This document shows positions 9,385 to 18,539 of a stretch of DNA of 64,000 nucleotides, in pieces. The notes beneath the pieces were generated by a model. The model was not told the DNA's origin. It worked only from the letters and a program-made list of their open reading frames with translations, and did no database searches. Source of the stretch: Sphingobacterium sp. SGG-5. GTDB taxonomy: Bacteria; Bacteroidota; Bacteroidia; Sphingobacteriales; Sphingobacteriaceae. Where the stretch lies: positions 62,001 to 126,000 of the forward strand of contig NZ_JAAKGO010000002.1 in the NCBI RefSeq assembly GCF_011043525.1, written 5' to 3'. Position numbers and translations under genes: made by a program. Position 1 is the first letter of the stretch, and every line of letters begins with the position of its first letter.

Positions 9385-11055
9385 ATGATAGCGGAAGAAA
9401 AGTCATTGAATTTTATTGAAGAGATTGTCGAGGAAGATATTCGAAAAGGGACACACGATGGCCGTGTACTGACCCGTTTCCCTCCTGAGCCAAATGGTTA
9501 CCTTCACATCGGTCACGCCAAATCCATTTGCCTGAATTTTGGTCTGGCCCAAAAGTACAACGGGAAAACCAATCTACGCTTCGACGACACCAACCCTGTC
9601 ACGGAAGATGTGGAGTATGTCGACAGCATCAAAAAAGACATCCAATGGCTCGGCTTTCAATGGGCCGAGGAGCTCTATACGTCTGACTATTTCGAAACGT
9701 TATATCAATATGCGGTTGACCTGATAAAAAAGGGTTTGGCCTATGTAGATGATAGCACAGCTGAAGAAATTGCAGCAGCTAAAGGCACGCCGACAGAGCC
9801 GGGCACACCCACACCTTACCGTAGCCGATCTGTGGAAGAAAACCTTCGATTATTTGAAGAAATGCGGAACGGTAAATACCAAGATGGGGAAAAGGTGTTA
9901 CGGGCAAAAATAGATTTGGCCAACCCAAATATGCATCTGCGGGACCCCCTACTGTATCGTATCAAACATGCCCACCACCACCGTACCGGAGATAAATGGT
10001 GTATTTATCCGATGTATGACTTTGCCCATGGACAGTCTGACTCCATCGAGAACATTACACACTCTATCTGTACGCTGGAATTTATACCACACCGTCCTTT
10101 GTACGATTGGCTGATTGAGAAGCTGGATATCTTCCCTTCCAAACAATACGAATTTGCCCGTTTGAACATGACCTATACCGTTATGAGCAAGCGCAAATTG
10201 CTACAACTGGTCAATGAAAAATACGTGGAAAGCTGGGATGACCCGCGTATGCCTACCATATCTGGAATGCGCCGTCGTGGGTACACACCGAGCAGTATCC
10301 GTAATTTTTGTGAGCGTATCGGTATCCAGAAACGGGAAAACATGATCGATATTAGCCTGTTGGAGTTTTTTGTGCGTGAAGATCTCAACAAAACAGCCTG
10401 GCGCCGTATGGCGGTTCTCGATCCGATCAAACTCATTATCACGAACTATCCCGAAGGACAGGTCGAACAGCTTGAAGGCGAAAACAATCCGGAAGTGGAA
10501 GGCGGGGAAGGGTCAAGAACGATTCCATTTTCGCGTGAACTATGGATTGAGCGTGATGACTTTATGGAAGAGCCGCCGAAGAAGTTTTTCCGACTTGGCC
10601 CTGGGCTTTCGGCCCGGCTGAAACACGGCTATATCGTTGAATGTCATGATTTCAAAAAGGACGAAAGCGGCAAAGTGACTGAAATATACTGTACGTACGC
10701 ACCTAACTCTAAATCAGGTGAAGATACATCTGGACTAAAAGTGAAAGGAACCATACATTGGGTTTCCGTTCCTCATGCTAAAGAAGCGGAAGTTCGGTTG
10801 TACGACAGGCTGTTTCAGGTCGAAGACCCCGCAGCGGAAGAAGATTTTAAAGCTTCCATCAACCCAAATAGCTTACAGATCATTAAGAAAGCTTATATCG
10901 AACCCGATCTGGCAAATGCAGAGGCGAGAAAAGGCTATCAGTTTATTCGCTTAGGCTATTTTACCTTAGATACTCGCTCCGCAACCGATCAGTTGGTATT
11001 CAACCGGACTGTGACGCTTAAAGACAGCTGGGCGAAGGAAATAAAGAAGGGATAA
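9385..11055 (+). CDS. glnS: Glutaminyl-tRNA synthetase
   Basis: Class I aminoacyl-tRNA synthetase that charges tRNA-Gln in the cytoplasm. The sequence shows [17 protein letters not shown] near residue 32, the second class I signature as VMSKRKL near residue 264, and a C-terminal anticodon-binding beta-barrel region. At 556 residues it matches the usual bacterial GlnRS length. ATG 9385 is the only sensible start. It stands alone and ends in a shared bidirectional terminator with metF. Confidence 0.98.
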   Translation: MIAEEKSLNFIEEIVEEDIRKGTHDGRVLTRFPPEPNGYLHIGHAKSICLNFGLAQKYNGKTNLRFDDTNPVTEDVEYVDSIKKDIQWLGFQWAEELYTSDYFETLYQYAVDLIKKGLAYVDDSTAEEIAAAKGTPTEPGTPTPYRSRSVEENLRLFEEMRNGKYQDGEKVLRAKIDLANPNMHLRDPLLYRIKHAHHHRTGDKWCIYPMYDFAHGQSDSIENITHSICTLEFIPHRPLYDWLIEKLDIFPSKQYEFARLNMTYTVMSKRKLLQLVNEKYVESWDDPRMPTISGMRRRGYTPSSIRNFCERIGIQKRENMIDISLLEFFVREDLNKTAWRRMAVLDPIKLIITNYPEGQVEQLEGENNPEVEGGEGSRTIPFSRELWIERDDFMEEPPKKFFRLGPGLSARLKHGYIVECHDFKKDESGKVTEIYCTYAPNSKSGEDTSGLKVKGTIHWVSVPHAKEAEVRLYDRLFQVEDPAAEEDFKASINPNSLQIIKKAYIEPDLANAEARKGYQFIRLGYFTLDTRSATDQLVFNRTVTLKDSWAKEIKKG

Positions 11056-11090
11056 CAAAAAATGGAGGCTTCAGCCTCCATTTTTTGTTA
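11053..11090. terminator. Bidirectional intrinsic terminator between glnS and metF
   Basis: An 18-bp perfect stem: left arm 11053-11070 (core AAAAAATGGAGGCT), loop TC, right arm 11073-11090. A-tract and T-tract flank the GC core symmetrically, so it works in either direction. It begins at the glnS stop codon and directly abuts the metF stop codon. Confidence 0.95.
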
Positions 11091-12047
11091 TTAAACCAAT
11101 CTCTCAACAATTTTCTTTGTAGGTCCTGGATTACTCATGGTATAGAAGTGTAATACCGGCGCACCAAAATCAATCAATTCTTTACACATATGTACCATCC
11201 ATTCGGTACTGACTTGTTGTACTTCAGCGTTATTCTTACACACACTGACAGCGTCACTTAACTCTTCAGGGATATCAAGGTGAAAAATTTTAGGTAATGC
11301 AATAAGCTGTTTCTTTGTTGTCAGAGGTTTCAACCCCGGTATGATAGGTACGTTGATATCCTGCTCACGGCATTTCGTGACGAACTCCTTATACTTTTCG
11401 ACGTTAAAAAACATCTGGGTTACAATAAACTCGGCTCCCATCTCCACCTTTTTCTTCAACCATTTAAAATCCGTATTGAAATTTGGTGCTTCAAAATGTT
11501 TTTCAGGATATCCTGCAACCCCGATACAAAAGTTCGTGCGTGCCGAGCTTTCAATGTTTTCATGCAAGTATTTACCTTGATTCATATCGACCACCTGTTG
11601 CAGCAGATCTGTCGCATAGGCATGTCCGCCGGGTGTAGGAATAAAATCGGCATCGCCTTTACGGGCATCACCACGCAATACCAATACATTATCTATTCCT
11701 AAAAAATTGAGATCAATCAAGGCATTTTCAGTCTCTTCCTTGGTGAACCCACCACATATCAGATGTGGAACAGCATCAACCTTATACTTGTTCATGATCG
11801 CCGCGCAGATAGCCACCGTGCCAGGCCGTTTACGATAGGCCACACGCTCTAATAAGCCACTTGTATGTTGTTTATACAAGTAATCCTCCCGGTGATAAGT
11901 GACATCAATAAATGGCGGGTTAAACTCCATCAGTTCATCCATTGTATTGAAAATACTCTGGATGCCCTGTCCCTTGGCAGGAGGTAATAATTCAAAGGAA
12001 AACAAAGGCTTCCCCTTAGCATTTTTGATATGATCTATTATTTTCAT
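11091..12047 (-). CDS. metF: 5,10-methylenetetrahydrofolate reductase
   Basis: FAD enzyme reducing 5,10-methylene-THF to 5-methyl-THF, the methyl donor for methionine synthesis. 318 residues, as usual for MetF. The N-terminal PLFSFELLPPAKG carries the catalytic Glu (residue 19), and flavin-barrel segments such as VLVLRGDARKGD and FIVTQMFFN are present. ATG at 12047. A SAM-I riboswitch lies 53 bp upstream in the leader, so expression should fall when S-adenosylmethionine is plentiful. Confidence 0.97.
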   Translation of the reverse strand: MKIIDHIKNAKGKPLFSFELLPPAKGQGIQSIFNTMDELMEFNPPFIDVTYHREDYLYKQHTSGLLERVAYRKRPGTVAICAAIMNKYKVDAVPHLICGGFTKEETENALIDLNFLGIDNVLVLRGDARKGDADFIPTPGGHAYATDLLQQVVDMNQGKYLHENIESSARTNFCIGVAGYPEKHFEAPNFNTDFKWLKKKVEMGAEFIVTQMFFNVEKYKEFVTKCREQDINVPIIPGLKPLTTKKQLIALPKIFHLDIPEELSDAVSVCKNNAEVQQVSTEWMVHMCKELIDFGAPVLHFYTMSNPGPTKKIVERLV

Positions 12048-12099
12048 TCTTCTTATTGTTGGAGCTTAGAGAATGCGAACAAGATATTTGTCCCGCCAG

Positions 12100-12205
12100 C
12101 TTATCTTTCTTCGACCATTATTGACAGAAGTAGAATTTAGCACCTTGAAGAGTATCAGGTTGCTAAGGCTTCAGCGGGTCTACTCCCTCCGCCTTTCTCT
12201 ATAAG
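12100..12205 (-). ncRNA. SAM-I (S-box) riboswitch aptamer controlling metF
   Basis: Read on the minus strand, the segment shows the conserved S-box core in order: CTTAT opening P1, AGAGAAAGGCGGAGGGA, GAAGCCTTAGCAACC, AAGGTGCTAAATTC, and GATAAG closing P1 at 12100. Spacing and order fit the family. After the aptamer there is a short hairpin (GCG-GACAA / TTGTT-CGC) without a U-tract, so the output may be translational or rho-dependent and not a classic terminator. Confidence 0.95.
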
Positions 12206-12245
12206 CGCCGCTAATATCGTCAATAGAATCAAAAAGTGAAAATAT

Positions 12246-13169
12246 TTAATACAAAAAGCGAAGAAAAGGTCCACGTTGGTTGTCACTTACACCGATAAGT
12301 CCCATTTTTTCCAAAAACCCCTCTGAATTCCTCTGATAATCAAGCGTAGCACCGTATCCCAAATGAACATTCCTAAGATCATCTTCATCCACATCGGTTC
12401 GGTGATATTTGCCTGTTGACCTATTTAACCCAAAAGTATCAAATGGGCAAAGATGAACCAAATTCGGCATGAATCCTAAAGAACGGAATATTGCAGAAAT
12501 GTAGTTAGGTTTTGTACTCATCTCAACCTCAAACGTATAGTTTAGCGGATCAGGAGATGTTTCACTGCCCGATGGTGTCCACCGGGCATCGATAGGGTTG
12601 GTCGGTGGAATTCCCGTACCATAGTAGCTATATTCTATTTGCACAGAATCCAACTGTTCCACATCGTAAAAATATTTTTCTACAATCTTTCTCATCCGAC
12701 CGGCCATATCTTCATACTCTTTTACTACCTGTGCCGGCCTTTTGCTATCCCCTGCATATGCAATTTTTTTATTGGGTTGATAACCCTCGTATGTATAGAC
12801 ATCAGAAAACTCGTAATCCGTCAACAGATTAATCGCTGAAAGCCGACCTTGGCTATCCCACACATACTCATATTCCAGTTCCTCTTGAACGGGAGCACCT
12901 ATTCCAAAAAGATCCTGTCGCAATATGGTCTCGACGGATTTATTGACCCGGCCGGTATTATCATATGAAAATCTGGAAGTACCCAGCTGTACTATTCTAT
13001 CATCTTCATATTCCACGTCATAGGTGTGCGTAACATGATCCCAAGCATATTCTTCTATTGCTACCAGCGGTTGAGTCTTAACTAAAGTTTCTTGCTCCGA
13101 TTTCTCACAGCCGGAAAGCAGAAACCAAAAAAACAGCACATTTCCTATAAAAATAAGTCTTCTTCCCAT
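12246..13169 (-). CDS. Lipoprotein with YD/RHS-like repeats, function unknown
   Basis: 307 residues from ATG 13169; an upstream in-frame TTG at 13217 would put a non-signal extension in front of the lipoprotein signal. Signal sequence MGRRLIFIGNVLFFWFLLSGC gives a lipidated Cys. Several short units of the type YDNTGRV, WDSQGRLSAI and YTYEGYQPN resemble the YD-type beta-repeats found in Bacteroidota lipoproteins such as DUF4595 proteins; the family assignment is tentative. It stands alone between metF and rimM on the same strand. No catalytic motif is seen. Confidence 0.7.
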   Translation of the reverse strand: MGRRLIFIGNVLFFWFLLSGCEKSEQETLVKTQPLVAIEEYAWDHVTHTYDVEYEDDRIVQLGTSRFSYDNTGRVNKSVETILRQDLFGIGAPVQEELEYEYVWDSQGRLSAINLLTDYEFSDVYTYEGYQPNKKIAYAGDSKRPAQVVKEYEDMAGRMRKIVEKYFYDVEQLDSVQIEYSYYGTGIPPTNPIDARWTPSGSETSPDPLNYTFEVEMSTKPNYISAIFRSLGFMPNLVHLCPFDTFGLNRSTGKYHRTDVDEDDLRNVHLGYGATLDYQRNSEGFLEKMGLIGVSDNQRGPFLRFLY

Positions 13170-13249
13170 ATCAAATAAGTAAAAGTCAATCAATATGTTA
13201 GCTTGCAATATTAACAAAATACGCTCAGACTGAAAAACTATACCAAAAA

Positions 13250-13777
13250 CTACTCTTTATATAAATCCACCAACCCTGCTGGAAGTTCCACTTCAATCAC
13301 AGCTTCATCGGCATCAATACCCAATATCAAGTCATCCGATAAAGGAAATAGCAGCTCCTTCCCCGCCATATCCACCGTCGCAATAAACTGTTGTGGCATC
13401 TCTTGCACCTGAACGATCTCACCAAGTTCACCTTCATTTTCATCGATCACGAGATATCCCACCAAATCGGTATATCGAAAATCATCCGGATGGCGCTCAG
13501 GTATTTTATCCGCTGTGACATACATTTTTTTACGAATCAGCAATTGCGCCTTATCAATATGGTCTATATCTTCAAACGTAGCGTAGGCTGTACTGTTTTT
13601 CTGCAATTTGACCGTCTCGACAAAATAGGGAACCATCTTTTTGTTCATTTCCAGGAAGATAATATCCAGCATCAAATCTTCGTAATCTTCAAACTCGAAA
13701 AAAAGCTGGACTTCACCCTTTAACCCGCGTGTCTTACTGACATACCCAATGTAAGTTTTATCCTCATTTGTCATCAT
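13250..13777 (-). CDS. rimM: Ribosome maturation factor RimM
   Basis: Binds S19 and helps mature the 30S head. From the tandem ATG at 13777/13774 it is 174-175 residues, the normal length, starting TNEDKTYIGYVSKTRGLKGEVQL, the typical first-barrel motif; the hydrophobic upstream extension to 13849 is not part of it. The C-terminal PRC-barrel region includes DLVGYLVIDENEGELGE and DEAVIEVELPAGLVDLY. In many bacteria rimM sits with rpsP, trmD and rplS; none of these is next to it here. Confidence 0.93.
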   Translation of the reverse strand: MMTNEDKTYIGYVSKTRGLKGEVQLFFEFEDYEDLMLDIIFLEMNKKMVPYFVETVKLQKNSTAYATFEDIDHIDKAQLLIRKKMYVTADKIPERHPDDFRYTDLVGYLVIDENEGELGEIVQVQEMPQQFIATVDMAGKELLFPLSDDLILGIDADEAVIEVELPAGLVDLYKE

Positions 13778-13935
13778 GCAAAATAAACATAAATCGCCCA
13801 AAGAAAAAATAAATACAACCGTAAATCCGAAGAAACAAAGGATGCGCAAAAAAAGAAAGCACTTGGTTTAACACATATAATTATATATCTTGGCAGGAAT
13901 AACACACGACTAATTAAATATTTATCTAAACACAA

Positions 13936-14541
13936 ATGAACATAAAAAAGATCTGCTGTCTGTTATTGGCATTATTCCTTCTCGGTCTACGGCCAGGAAT
14001 TGCTCAAAGTGTCGAATCGCCAAACGAATTTAGGCTGACACTATCGGATGGAATTCCCTTAGCTTTATCGCATGCCATTGCTTTCGGTATTGTAGATGCT
14101 TTCGCCGGACATGACGTTGATGAGAGCGAAAGCAGCGGTTTAGGCCATTGGTCTCTCGGCTATCGCAGACATTTCTCTTCCCGGTTTAATGCGGGGATTG
14201 AGGTTTCTACGCAGTCTATATCACAGCAATATACCATCGACAATTCGGGAAGCGGAACCCGTAAAACAAATTACTACAGCATCATGCCTGCCGCAGAATT
14301 TCTATACATGAATCGTGAAAAAGTGAAATTATATGGCAACGCTATGGTGGGCTTAGGTATTTTTAGCAACAAAGAGACATCTGATATGAGTTCCGTTGAA
14401 AACACCACTTATACGAATCAACATGTTGCATTTCAGGTTAATCTATTCGGTATCCGCGTTGGACGAAAATATGCCGGGTTCGCCGAAATAGGTATCGGAA
14501 TAAAAGGAATCTTTGGCATCGGCTTCAGCGCACGCTTATAA
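13936..14541 (+). CDS. Predicted small outer-membrane beta-barrel protein
   Basis: 201 residues with a clear signal peptide (LLALFLLGLRPGIAQ). The mature part alternates hydrophobic and polar residues in strands separated by turns (FNAGIEVSTQSISQQYTI, LYGNAMVGLGIFSN, FQVNLFGIRVGRKYAGFAEI), and ends GIGFSARL, a typical barrel C-terminus. This suggests an OmpA/OmpX-like barrel of about eight strands. No enzymatic motif and no operon partner, so the role is unknown. Confidence 0.75.
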   Translation: MNIKKICCLLLALFLLGLRPGIAQSVESPNEFRLTLSDGIPLALSHAIAFGIVDAFAGHDVDESESSGLGHWSLGYRRHFSSRFNAGIEVSTQSISQQYTIDNSGSGTRKTNYYSIMPAAEFLYMNREKVKLYGNAMVGLGIFSNKETSDMSSVENTTYTNQHVAFQVNLFGIRVGRKYAGFAEIGIGIKGIFGIGFSARL

Positions 14542-14563
14542 GCTTCCTTCGTCGGTTGAAAAG

Positions 14564-15328
14564 CTAACTCAAGGTCAATACAACAGGACAATGATCGGAA
14601 TGCACAGCATCAGGTAATATAGCAGCATGCTGTACCCGAGGCACCAACGGCTGGGATACCATATTGTAATCGATACGCCAGCCTAAATTCCGGGCACGCG
14701 CTCCTGCTCGATAGCTCCACCAGGTGTAATGGTGCGGATCGGGAGTGAGATGTCGAAATGTGTCCACAAACCCCGAGTCAACGAAGCTCTCCATCCATTC
14801 ACGTTCCTCCGGCAAAAAGCCCGAAGTATTCGCATTGGACTTAGGGTTATGAATGTCTATAGCCCTATGACAGATATTAAAGTCACCACATACAATCAAA
14901 TTCGGACGTTCCTTTCGCAACTCGTCTACGTACTGCTGGAAGTCCGCTAAGAACTGGTACTTAAAATTCTGTCGAACATCCCCTGTGGTACCAGATGGGA
15001 AGTATACACTCATCACCGACAGATCCTCAAAATCCGTACGGATCATACGTCCCTCGAAATCATAATCCTCATGGCCACATCCATATTCTACATGAAGCGG
15101 AGACTTTCGGGTAAATATTGCTGTACCACTATAGCCTTTTTTCTGTGCCGGACACCAATAATGTTCATACCCAAGCTGCTCCAGCAAAACAACCTCAGGG
15201 ATCTGCCCCGGTGTAGCTTTGATTTCCTGTAAGCATACGACATCCGGTGCTTCAGCCTTCAACCATCCCAACCAGTCCTTCTTCATTGCCGCCCGCAACC
15301 CATTGACGTTATACGTAACTATCTTCAT
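14564..15328 (-). CDS. xth: Exodeoxyribonuclease III / AP endonuclease
   Basis: Base-excision-repair enzyme cutting at abasic sites and degrading 3' ends. The 254-residue sequence shows VTYNVNGLRAA (N7 region), VVCLQEIKAT with the metal-binding Glu 35, VCGDFNICH, and the catalytic C-terminal HSDHCPV. It is the last gene of a tight minus-strand group with cyclophilin (7 bp gap), a small conserved protein and a tyrosine phosphatase. Confidence 0.95.
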   Translation of the reverse strand: MKIVTYNVNGLRAAMKKDWLGWLKAEAPDVVCLQEIKATPGQIPEVVLLEQLGYEHYWCPAQKKGYSGTAIFTRKSPLHVEYGCGHEDYDFEGRMIRTDFEDLSVMSVYFPSGTTGDVRQNFKYQFLADFQQYVDELRKERPNLIVCGDFNICHRAIDIHNPKSNANTSGFLPEEREWMESFVDSGFVDTFRHLTPDPHHYTWWSYRAGARARNLGWRIDYNMVSQPLVPRVQHAAILPDAVHSDHCPVVLTLS

Positions 15329-15335
15329 CCGATTT

Positions 15336-16094
15336 TTATAATTTGTAATAACGTGATTTTAATGCATCAAATAAATTTGTAAAAAAACCACTCTTTGGTT
15401 TAAGCCCTTGCATTTCCCGCTCCAGATTCAATGCTTCTCGTCGCGTCAGTAATTCCATAGCCATACGTTCGTTCGTAAGCGGCCTATCAAAATCGTCCGT
15501 AGGCACCGCTGCTATACGGTCAATGATCTCTAGGCCAGAGATCAACTCACCGAATACGGTATATTCTCCATCAAGATGGGGCGTCCCACCAATGCGCTCA
15601 TACGTACGTCGTTGAAGATCCGACAGTTTTTTTCCTTTGAAACGAAATGTCTCTAGCGAATCCAAACCTGCCTCAGAGAACTTTCGACCCTGAACCAAAT
15701 AGAATTGTGAACCGGACGACTGTTTCGCCGGGTTGTTATCCCGAGCTGCCCCGATCACCCCTTTCTTATGGATAAGCGTATCCATAATTTCGGCGGGAAT
15801 ACGATAATCAGGACCCCCATTACCTAAGCGCACGCGATCCCCAACATATCTGGAATCAGGATCTCCACCCTGTATCATAAAATTCTTAATGACACGGTGA
15901 AAAAGCAACGAGTCGTAGTATCCCTCTGTCACCAGTTTATAGAAATTGTCCCGATGTTTTGGCGTTGCATTATATAATTTCAATATCGCGTCACCCTTAT
16001 CCGTTTTGATATGGACATAGTAATGTGTCGGTTTTTGTGCAAAAGCAACGCTACTGAGAAAGAAAGCACATAGGACGGCGAGGTATTTCATCAT
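15336..16094 (-). CDS. Secreted cyclophilin-type peptidyl-prolyl isomerase
   Basis: 252 residues with signal peptide (YLAVLCAFFLSSVAFAQ), so periplasmic or envelope-facing. The cyclophilin core is recognisable: NFYKLVTEGYYDSLLFHRVIK (active-site Arg in FHRV), NFMIQGGDP, GSQFYLV and YTVFGELISGLEIID. It catalyses cis/trans isomerisation of prolyl bonds during folding of exported proteins. A long insertion (SEAGLDSLETFRFKGKK) and a charged C-terminal tail are additions seen in Bacteroidota members. Two tandem ATG codons (16094, 16091) start it. Confidence 0.93.
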   Translation of the reverse strand: MMKYLAVLCAFFLSSVAFAQKPTHYYVHIKTDKGDAILKLYNATPKHRDNFYKLVTEGYYDSLLFHRVIKNFMIQGGDPDSRYVGDRVRLGNGGPDYRIPAEIMDTLIHKKGVIGAARDNNPAKQSSGSQFYLVQGRKFSEAGLDSLETFRFKGKKLSDLQRRTYERIGGTPHLDGEYTVFGELISGLEIIDRIAAVPTDDFDRPLTNERMAMELLTRREALNLEREMQGLKPKSGFFTNLFDALKSRYYKL

Positions 16095-16098
16095 AAGG

Positions 16099-16446
16099 CT
16101 ATATAATTTCTAATTCCTGGAAATAATCAATCATAAGCGATTTCAGGATCATTTCCTGTTCCAATAAGGTGTAGTTTGGAATAGGCTTGACCAACTGCCA
16201 ATGGGGCCAGCCGTCTTCATCCGCGCCCTGCAACTCATAAAAACCCATCGCACTGAAAAGACGGCATGTGGCAATATGCATCAGTTCTTCCTTCTCCCGT
16301 TTGGAGAACTCTTTTGCTCCCTGGCCCAGCTCCTGTATACCGATCAGAAAAAGCATCACCTTAATGTCCGGACGCTCATTATCAAAATCCTGTGCAATTA
16401 CGTTACGCAGTTCCTCCCATTTTTTATTTATCTCCGCTATCTTCAT
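16099..16446 (-). CDS. Small conserved cytoplasmic protein, function unknown
   Basis: 115 residues, helical and acidic, with no signal peptide or membrane segment. Recognisable stretches are DIKVMLFLIGIQELGQG and DEDGWPHWQLVKPIPNYTLLEQE. I know no functional family for it. It is separated by 4 bp from the cyclophilin gene and 15 bp from the phosphatase gene, so it is almost certainly co-transcribed with them. Confidence 0.8.
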   Translation of the reverse strand: MKIAEINKKWEELRNVIAQDFDNERPDIKVMLFLIGIQELGQGAKEFSKREKEELMHIATCRLFSAMGFYELQGADEDGWPHWQLVKPIPNYTLLEQEMILKSLMIDYFQELEII

Positions 16447-16461
16447 ATCATTCGTCTTTAA

Positions 16462-16893
16462 TTATAAAACATGGACCAGCTCGTGGCAACGTTTTTCAAT
16501 CATCTTATACACGGGCTCGAACATCTCCTCGTCATAATAGGGATCGGGAACAATATCCTCTTCCAGAAAAAGTGAGACTTTACGCCGATCTTCTTCATTT
16601 CTGGCTAAACTTAACACATCCTCCATATTTTGTCGGTCCATCACAAAAATGCGATCATACTGATCAAAAAATTCAGGAATAAAGTGCCTTGCCCTTTGAT
16701 GCGAGATATCGACACCGTATTTTTTGGCTACCGCAATAGCACGCCTATCTGGTGCTTGCCCCACATGCCAATCGCCAGTACCGGCAGAATGCACCGTCCA
16801 GTCCAGCTGATCCTGTGACGCCATATACGTCAGAACACCGTGTGCCAGAGGCGAACGACATATATTCCCCAAACAAACCATTAATATTTTCAT
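16462..16893 (-). CDS. Low-molecular-weight protein-tyrosine phosphatase
   Basis: 144 residues from ATG 16893; the in-frame ATG at 16941 would add 16 residues in front of the conserved start. The P-loop is VCLGNICRSP, with nucleophile Cys 7 and Arg 13 (CX5R), and the general acid is the Asp in DPYYD. Family enzymes dephosphorylate tyrosine kinases of polysaccharide synthesis or other proteins; no kinase or capsule gene is nearby. First gene of the four-gene minus-strand group ending in xth. Confidence 0.93.
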   Translation of the reverse strand: MKILMVCLGNICRSPLAHGVLTYMASQDQLDWTVHSAGTGDWHVGQAPDRRAIAVAKKYGVDISHQRARHFIPEFFDQYDRIFVMDRQNMEDVLSLARNEEDRRKVSLFLEEDIVPDPYYDEEMFEPVYKMIEKRCHELVHVL

Positions 16894-17208
16894 CTTTATA
16901 TATTGTCTTTTAAAGGTGATGAATCTATCAGATTTATTCATTCCCCTGTGTGGCTTGAATAAATCATGATGGTTTCATCTAATTATTATTGATAATATTT
17001 TATCTTTTAATTGCATCAGTGAGCTCGCTACCGCTCGGTTGTCCTTTTATTTGCTCATGAAAATCAAAGATACAAAAAAAGGTTTTCAAACGGGGAGAAT
17101 GAAAACCTTTACTAACCAATTATAAACCTAAATTATGATACCACAAATATAGTGTATTTATCACACTAAGTAAAATAAATCTTTACTTTTTTCAAACTCA
17201 TGACAATA
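16894..17208. other. Intergenic region with a possible dispersed repeat
   Basis: About 315 bp without a gene. It holds the leader of the phosphatase gene, a terminator (17078-17110, listed separately) and a segment at about 17007-17055 (TTTTAATTGCATC then TGAGCTCGCT) that resembles one at about 37868-37920. Confidence 0.5.
17078..17110 (-). terminator. Intrinsic terminator of the MFS gene
   Basis: AAAGGTTTTCA (17078-17088) and TGAAAACCTTT (17100-17110) form a perfect 11-bp stem with an 11-nt loop. On the minus strand it is followed by a run of T (complement of A 17074-17080). It lies about 100 bp after the MFS stop codon. Confidence 0.85.
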
Positions 17209-18450
17209 CTAAGACAATTCGATTGGCGTCGCCTCCTTTTTTTGGCCCAACCTCATCAATGAAGGCGTAAAAAAAGAAGCTATACCAACCAAGATCACTA
17301 CACCTCCCGCAATGACAAAGGCATTTGCTACCCCGATAGCATCTGCAATAAATCCCGTAAAAAGGAGACCGATGGCACTGGGTAGGATAGCCATACTGAA
17401 ATATAAAGAGAATACCCGTCCGAGCATATGCGGCTGTACCTCTTCCTGAATAATCGTCATAAAAGCAGCCGAAAATATAGACATGGCTATTCCTCCTAAG
17501 GTCGTTAGGAGAACAAACCCGATATACCATGAGGCTGGAAACCAACCGGACCATACAAAGGTTAGACCAAGAACAATGTGCATGATATTGACCAAGATGA
17601 TCTTGGGAACAGATACACGTGCTATACCCAGAAAACTGCCTCCTACTAACATCCCAATACCCCACACAATTTCGATAACACTCATAGCCCATTTATCCCC
17701 TCCGTAATGGTCGATGGTTAGCAATGGAAACATGATGGCCACCGGCATGATACAAAATGTAGCAATCATCGCATATAGGAATAGCATGCTTAATCCTTTA
17801 TTGTGATAAATGGCTTGCAGGCCGACCTTGAGATCATTCCACACGGCAGCTACCGAATTTGTTGTCTCGACAGCAAGGTGAGGGATAGTAACAAAAAGTA
17901 GGGAGATAATAGCTGCAGTTGCACCAATTACGTCCAGATACAAAACTTGGTTGATGGGAAAATAAGTGATGGCCAGTGTTCCTAAAGCCGGACCAGCAAT
18001 ACTGCTGACCGACTGCAACATCTGGTTGATTCCCGAAACACGTAATAGCTTATCTTCCGGGACAATCAGCGGTGCTACAGCCTGCATTGCCGGCGAGTGG
18101 AATGCACTACCGATCGACCGACATGCGAGCAGCAGATAGATGAGCGATAGATCAGTACCCTCTTCTGTGAGGACAAACGTCATGACGAATGTACAGAGCG
18201 CGATAAAAGCATCTGCAAAGATCATAACTTTCTTGCGATCCCACCGATCGATGAAAACTCCCGCAAAGGGTCCAATCAGCGCTTGTGGCAGTAACCCGGC
18301 AATACCTGCAAAAGCAAGAACTTCGGCCGACTTGTAATGCAAGCTCAACCAAATGATTACAGCAAAATTAACCGCCGAGCTCGTCAATAAGGACACAAAC
18401 TGCCCGCTCCATATATAAATATAGGTTTTAAACCAATTCTTCTTTTCCAT
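17209..18450 (-). CDS. MFS transporter of the DHA3/MefA-like type
   Basis: 413 residues with about 12 membrane segments. The N-terminal pattern FKTYIYIWSGQFVSLLTSSA, GPFAGVFIDRWDRKKVMIFAD (the MFS loop 2-3 motif) and RSIGSAFHSPAMQAVAPLIV match the macrolide-efflux (MefA/TetV) branch of proton antiporters. It probably exports a drug or metabolite; the substrate cannot be told from sequence. It is a single-gene unit with its own downstream terminator, separated from sufD by the suf terminator. Confidence 0.9.
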   Translation of the reverse strand: MEKKNWFKTYIYIWSGQFVSLLTSSAVNFAVIIWLSLHYKSAEVLAFAGIAGLLPQALIGPFAGVFIDRWDRKKVMIFADAFIALCTFVMTFVLTEEGTDLSLIYLLLACRSIGSAFHSPAMQAVAPLIVPEDKLLRVSGINQMLQSVSSIAGPALGTLAITYFPINQVLYLDVIGATAAIISLLFVTIPHLAVETTNSVAAVWNDLKVGLQAIYHNKGLSMLFLYAMIATFCIMPVAIMFPLLTIDHYGGDKWAMSVIEIVWGIGMLVGGSFLGIARVSVPKIILVNIMHIVLGLTFVWSGWFPASWYIGFVLLTTLGGIAMSIFSAAFMTIIQEEVQPHMLGRVFSLYFSMAILPSAIGLLFTGFIADAIGVANAFVIAGGVVILVGIASFFTPSLMRLGQKKEATPIELS

Positions 18451-18490
18451 AAAATATCAAGATGAAGATACAGATACTTTCGAAAAAAAA

Positions 18491-18516
18491 GCGTCTATAT
18501 TAAGCAATATAGACGC
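18491..18516 (-). terminator. Intrinsic terminator of the suf operon
   Basis: GCGTCTATAT (18491-18500), loop TAAGCA, ATATAGACGC (18507-18516): a perfect 10-bp stem, followed on the minus strand by eight T (complement of 18483-18490). It lies 24 bp after the sufD stop. Confidence 0.93.
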
Positions 18517-18539
18517 ACATTCTATTCGGAGATATACTG

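Noticed and set aside
17198-17692. Minus-strand frame of 164 residues
   Set aside because: It lies inside the MFS gene in another frame, is rich in Cys and Tyr, and shows no family motif.
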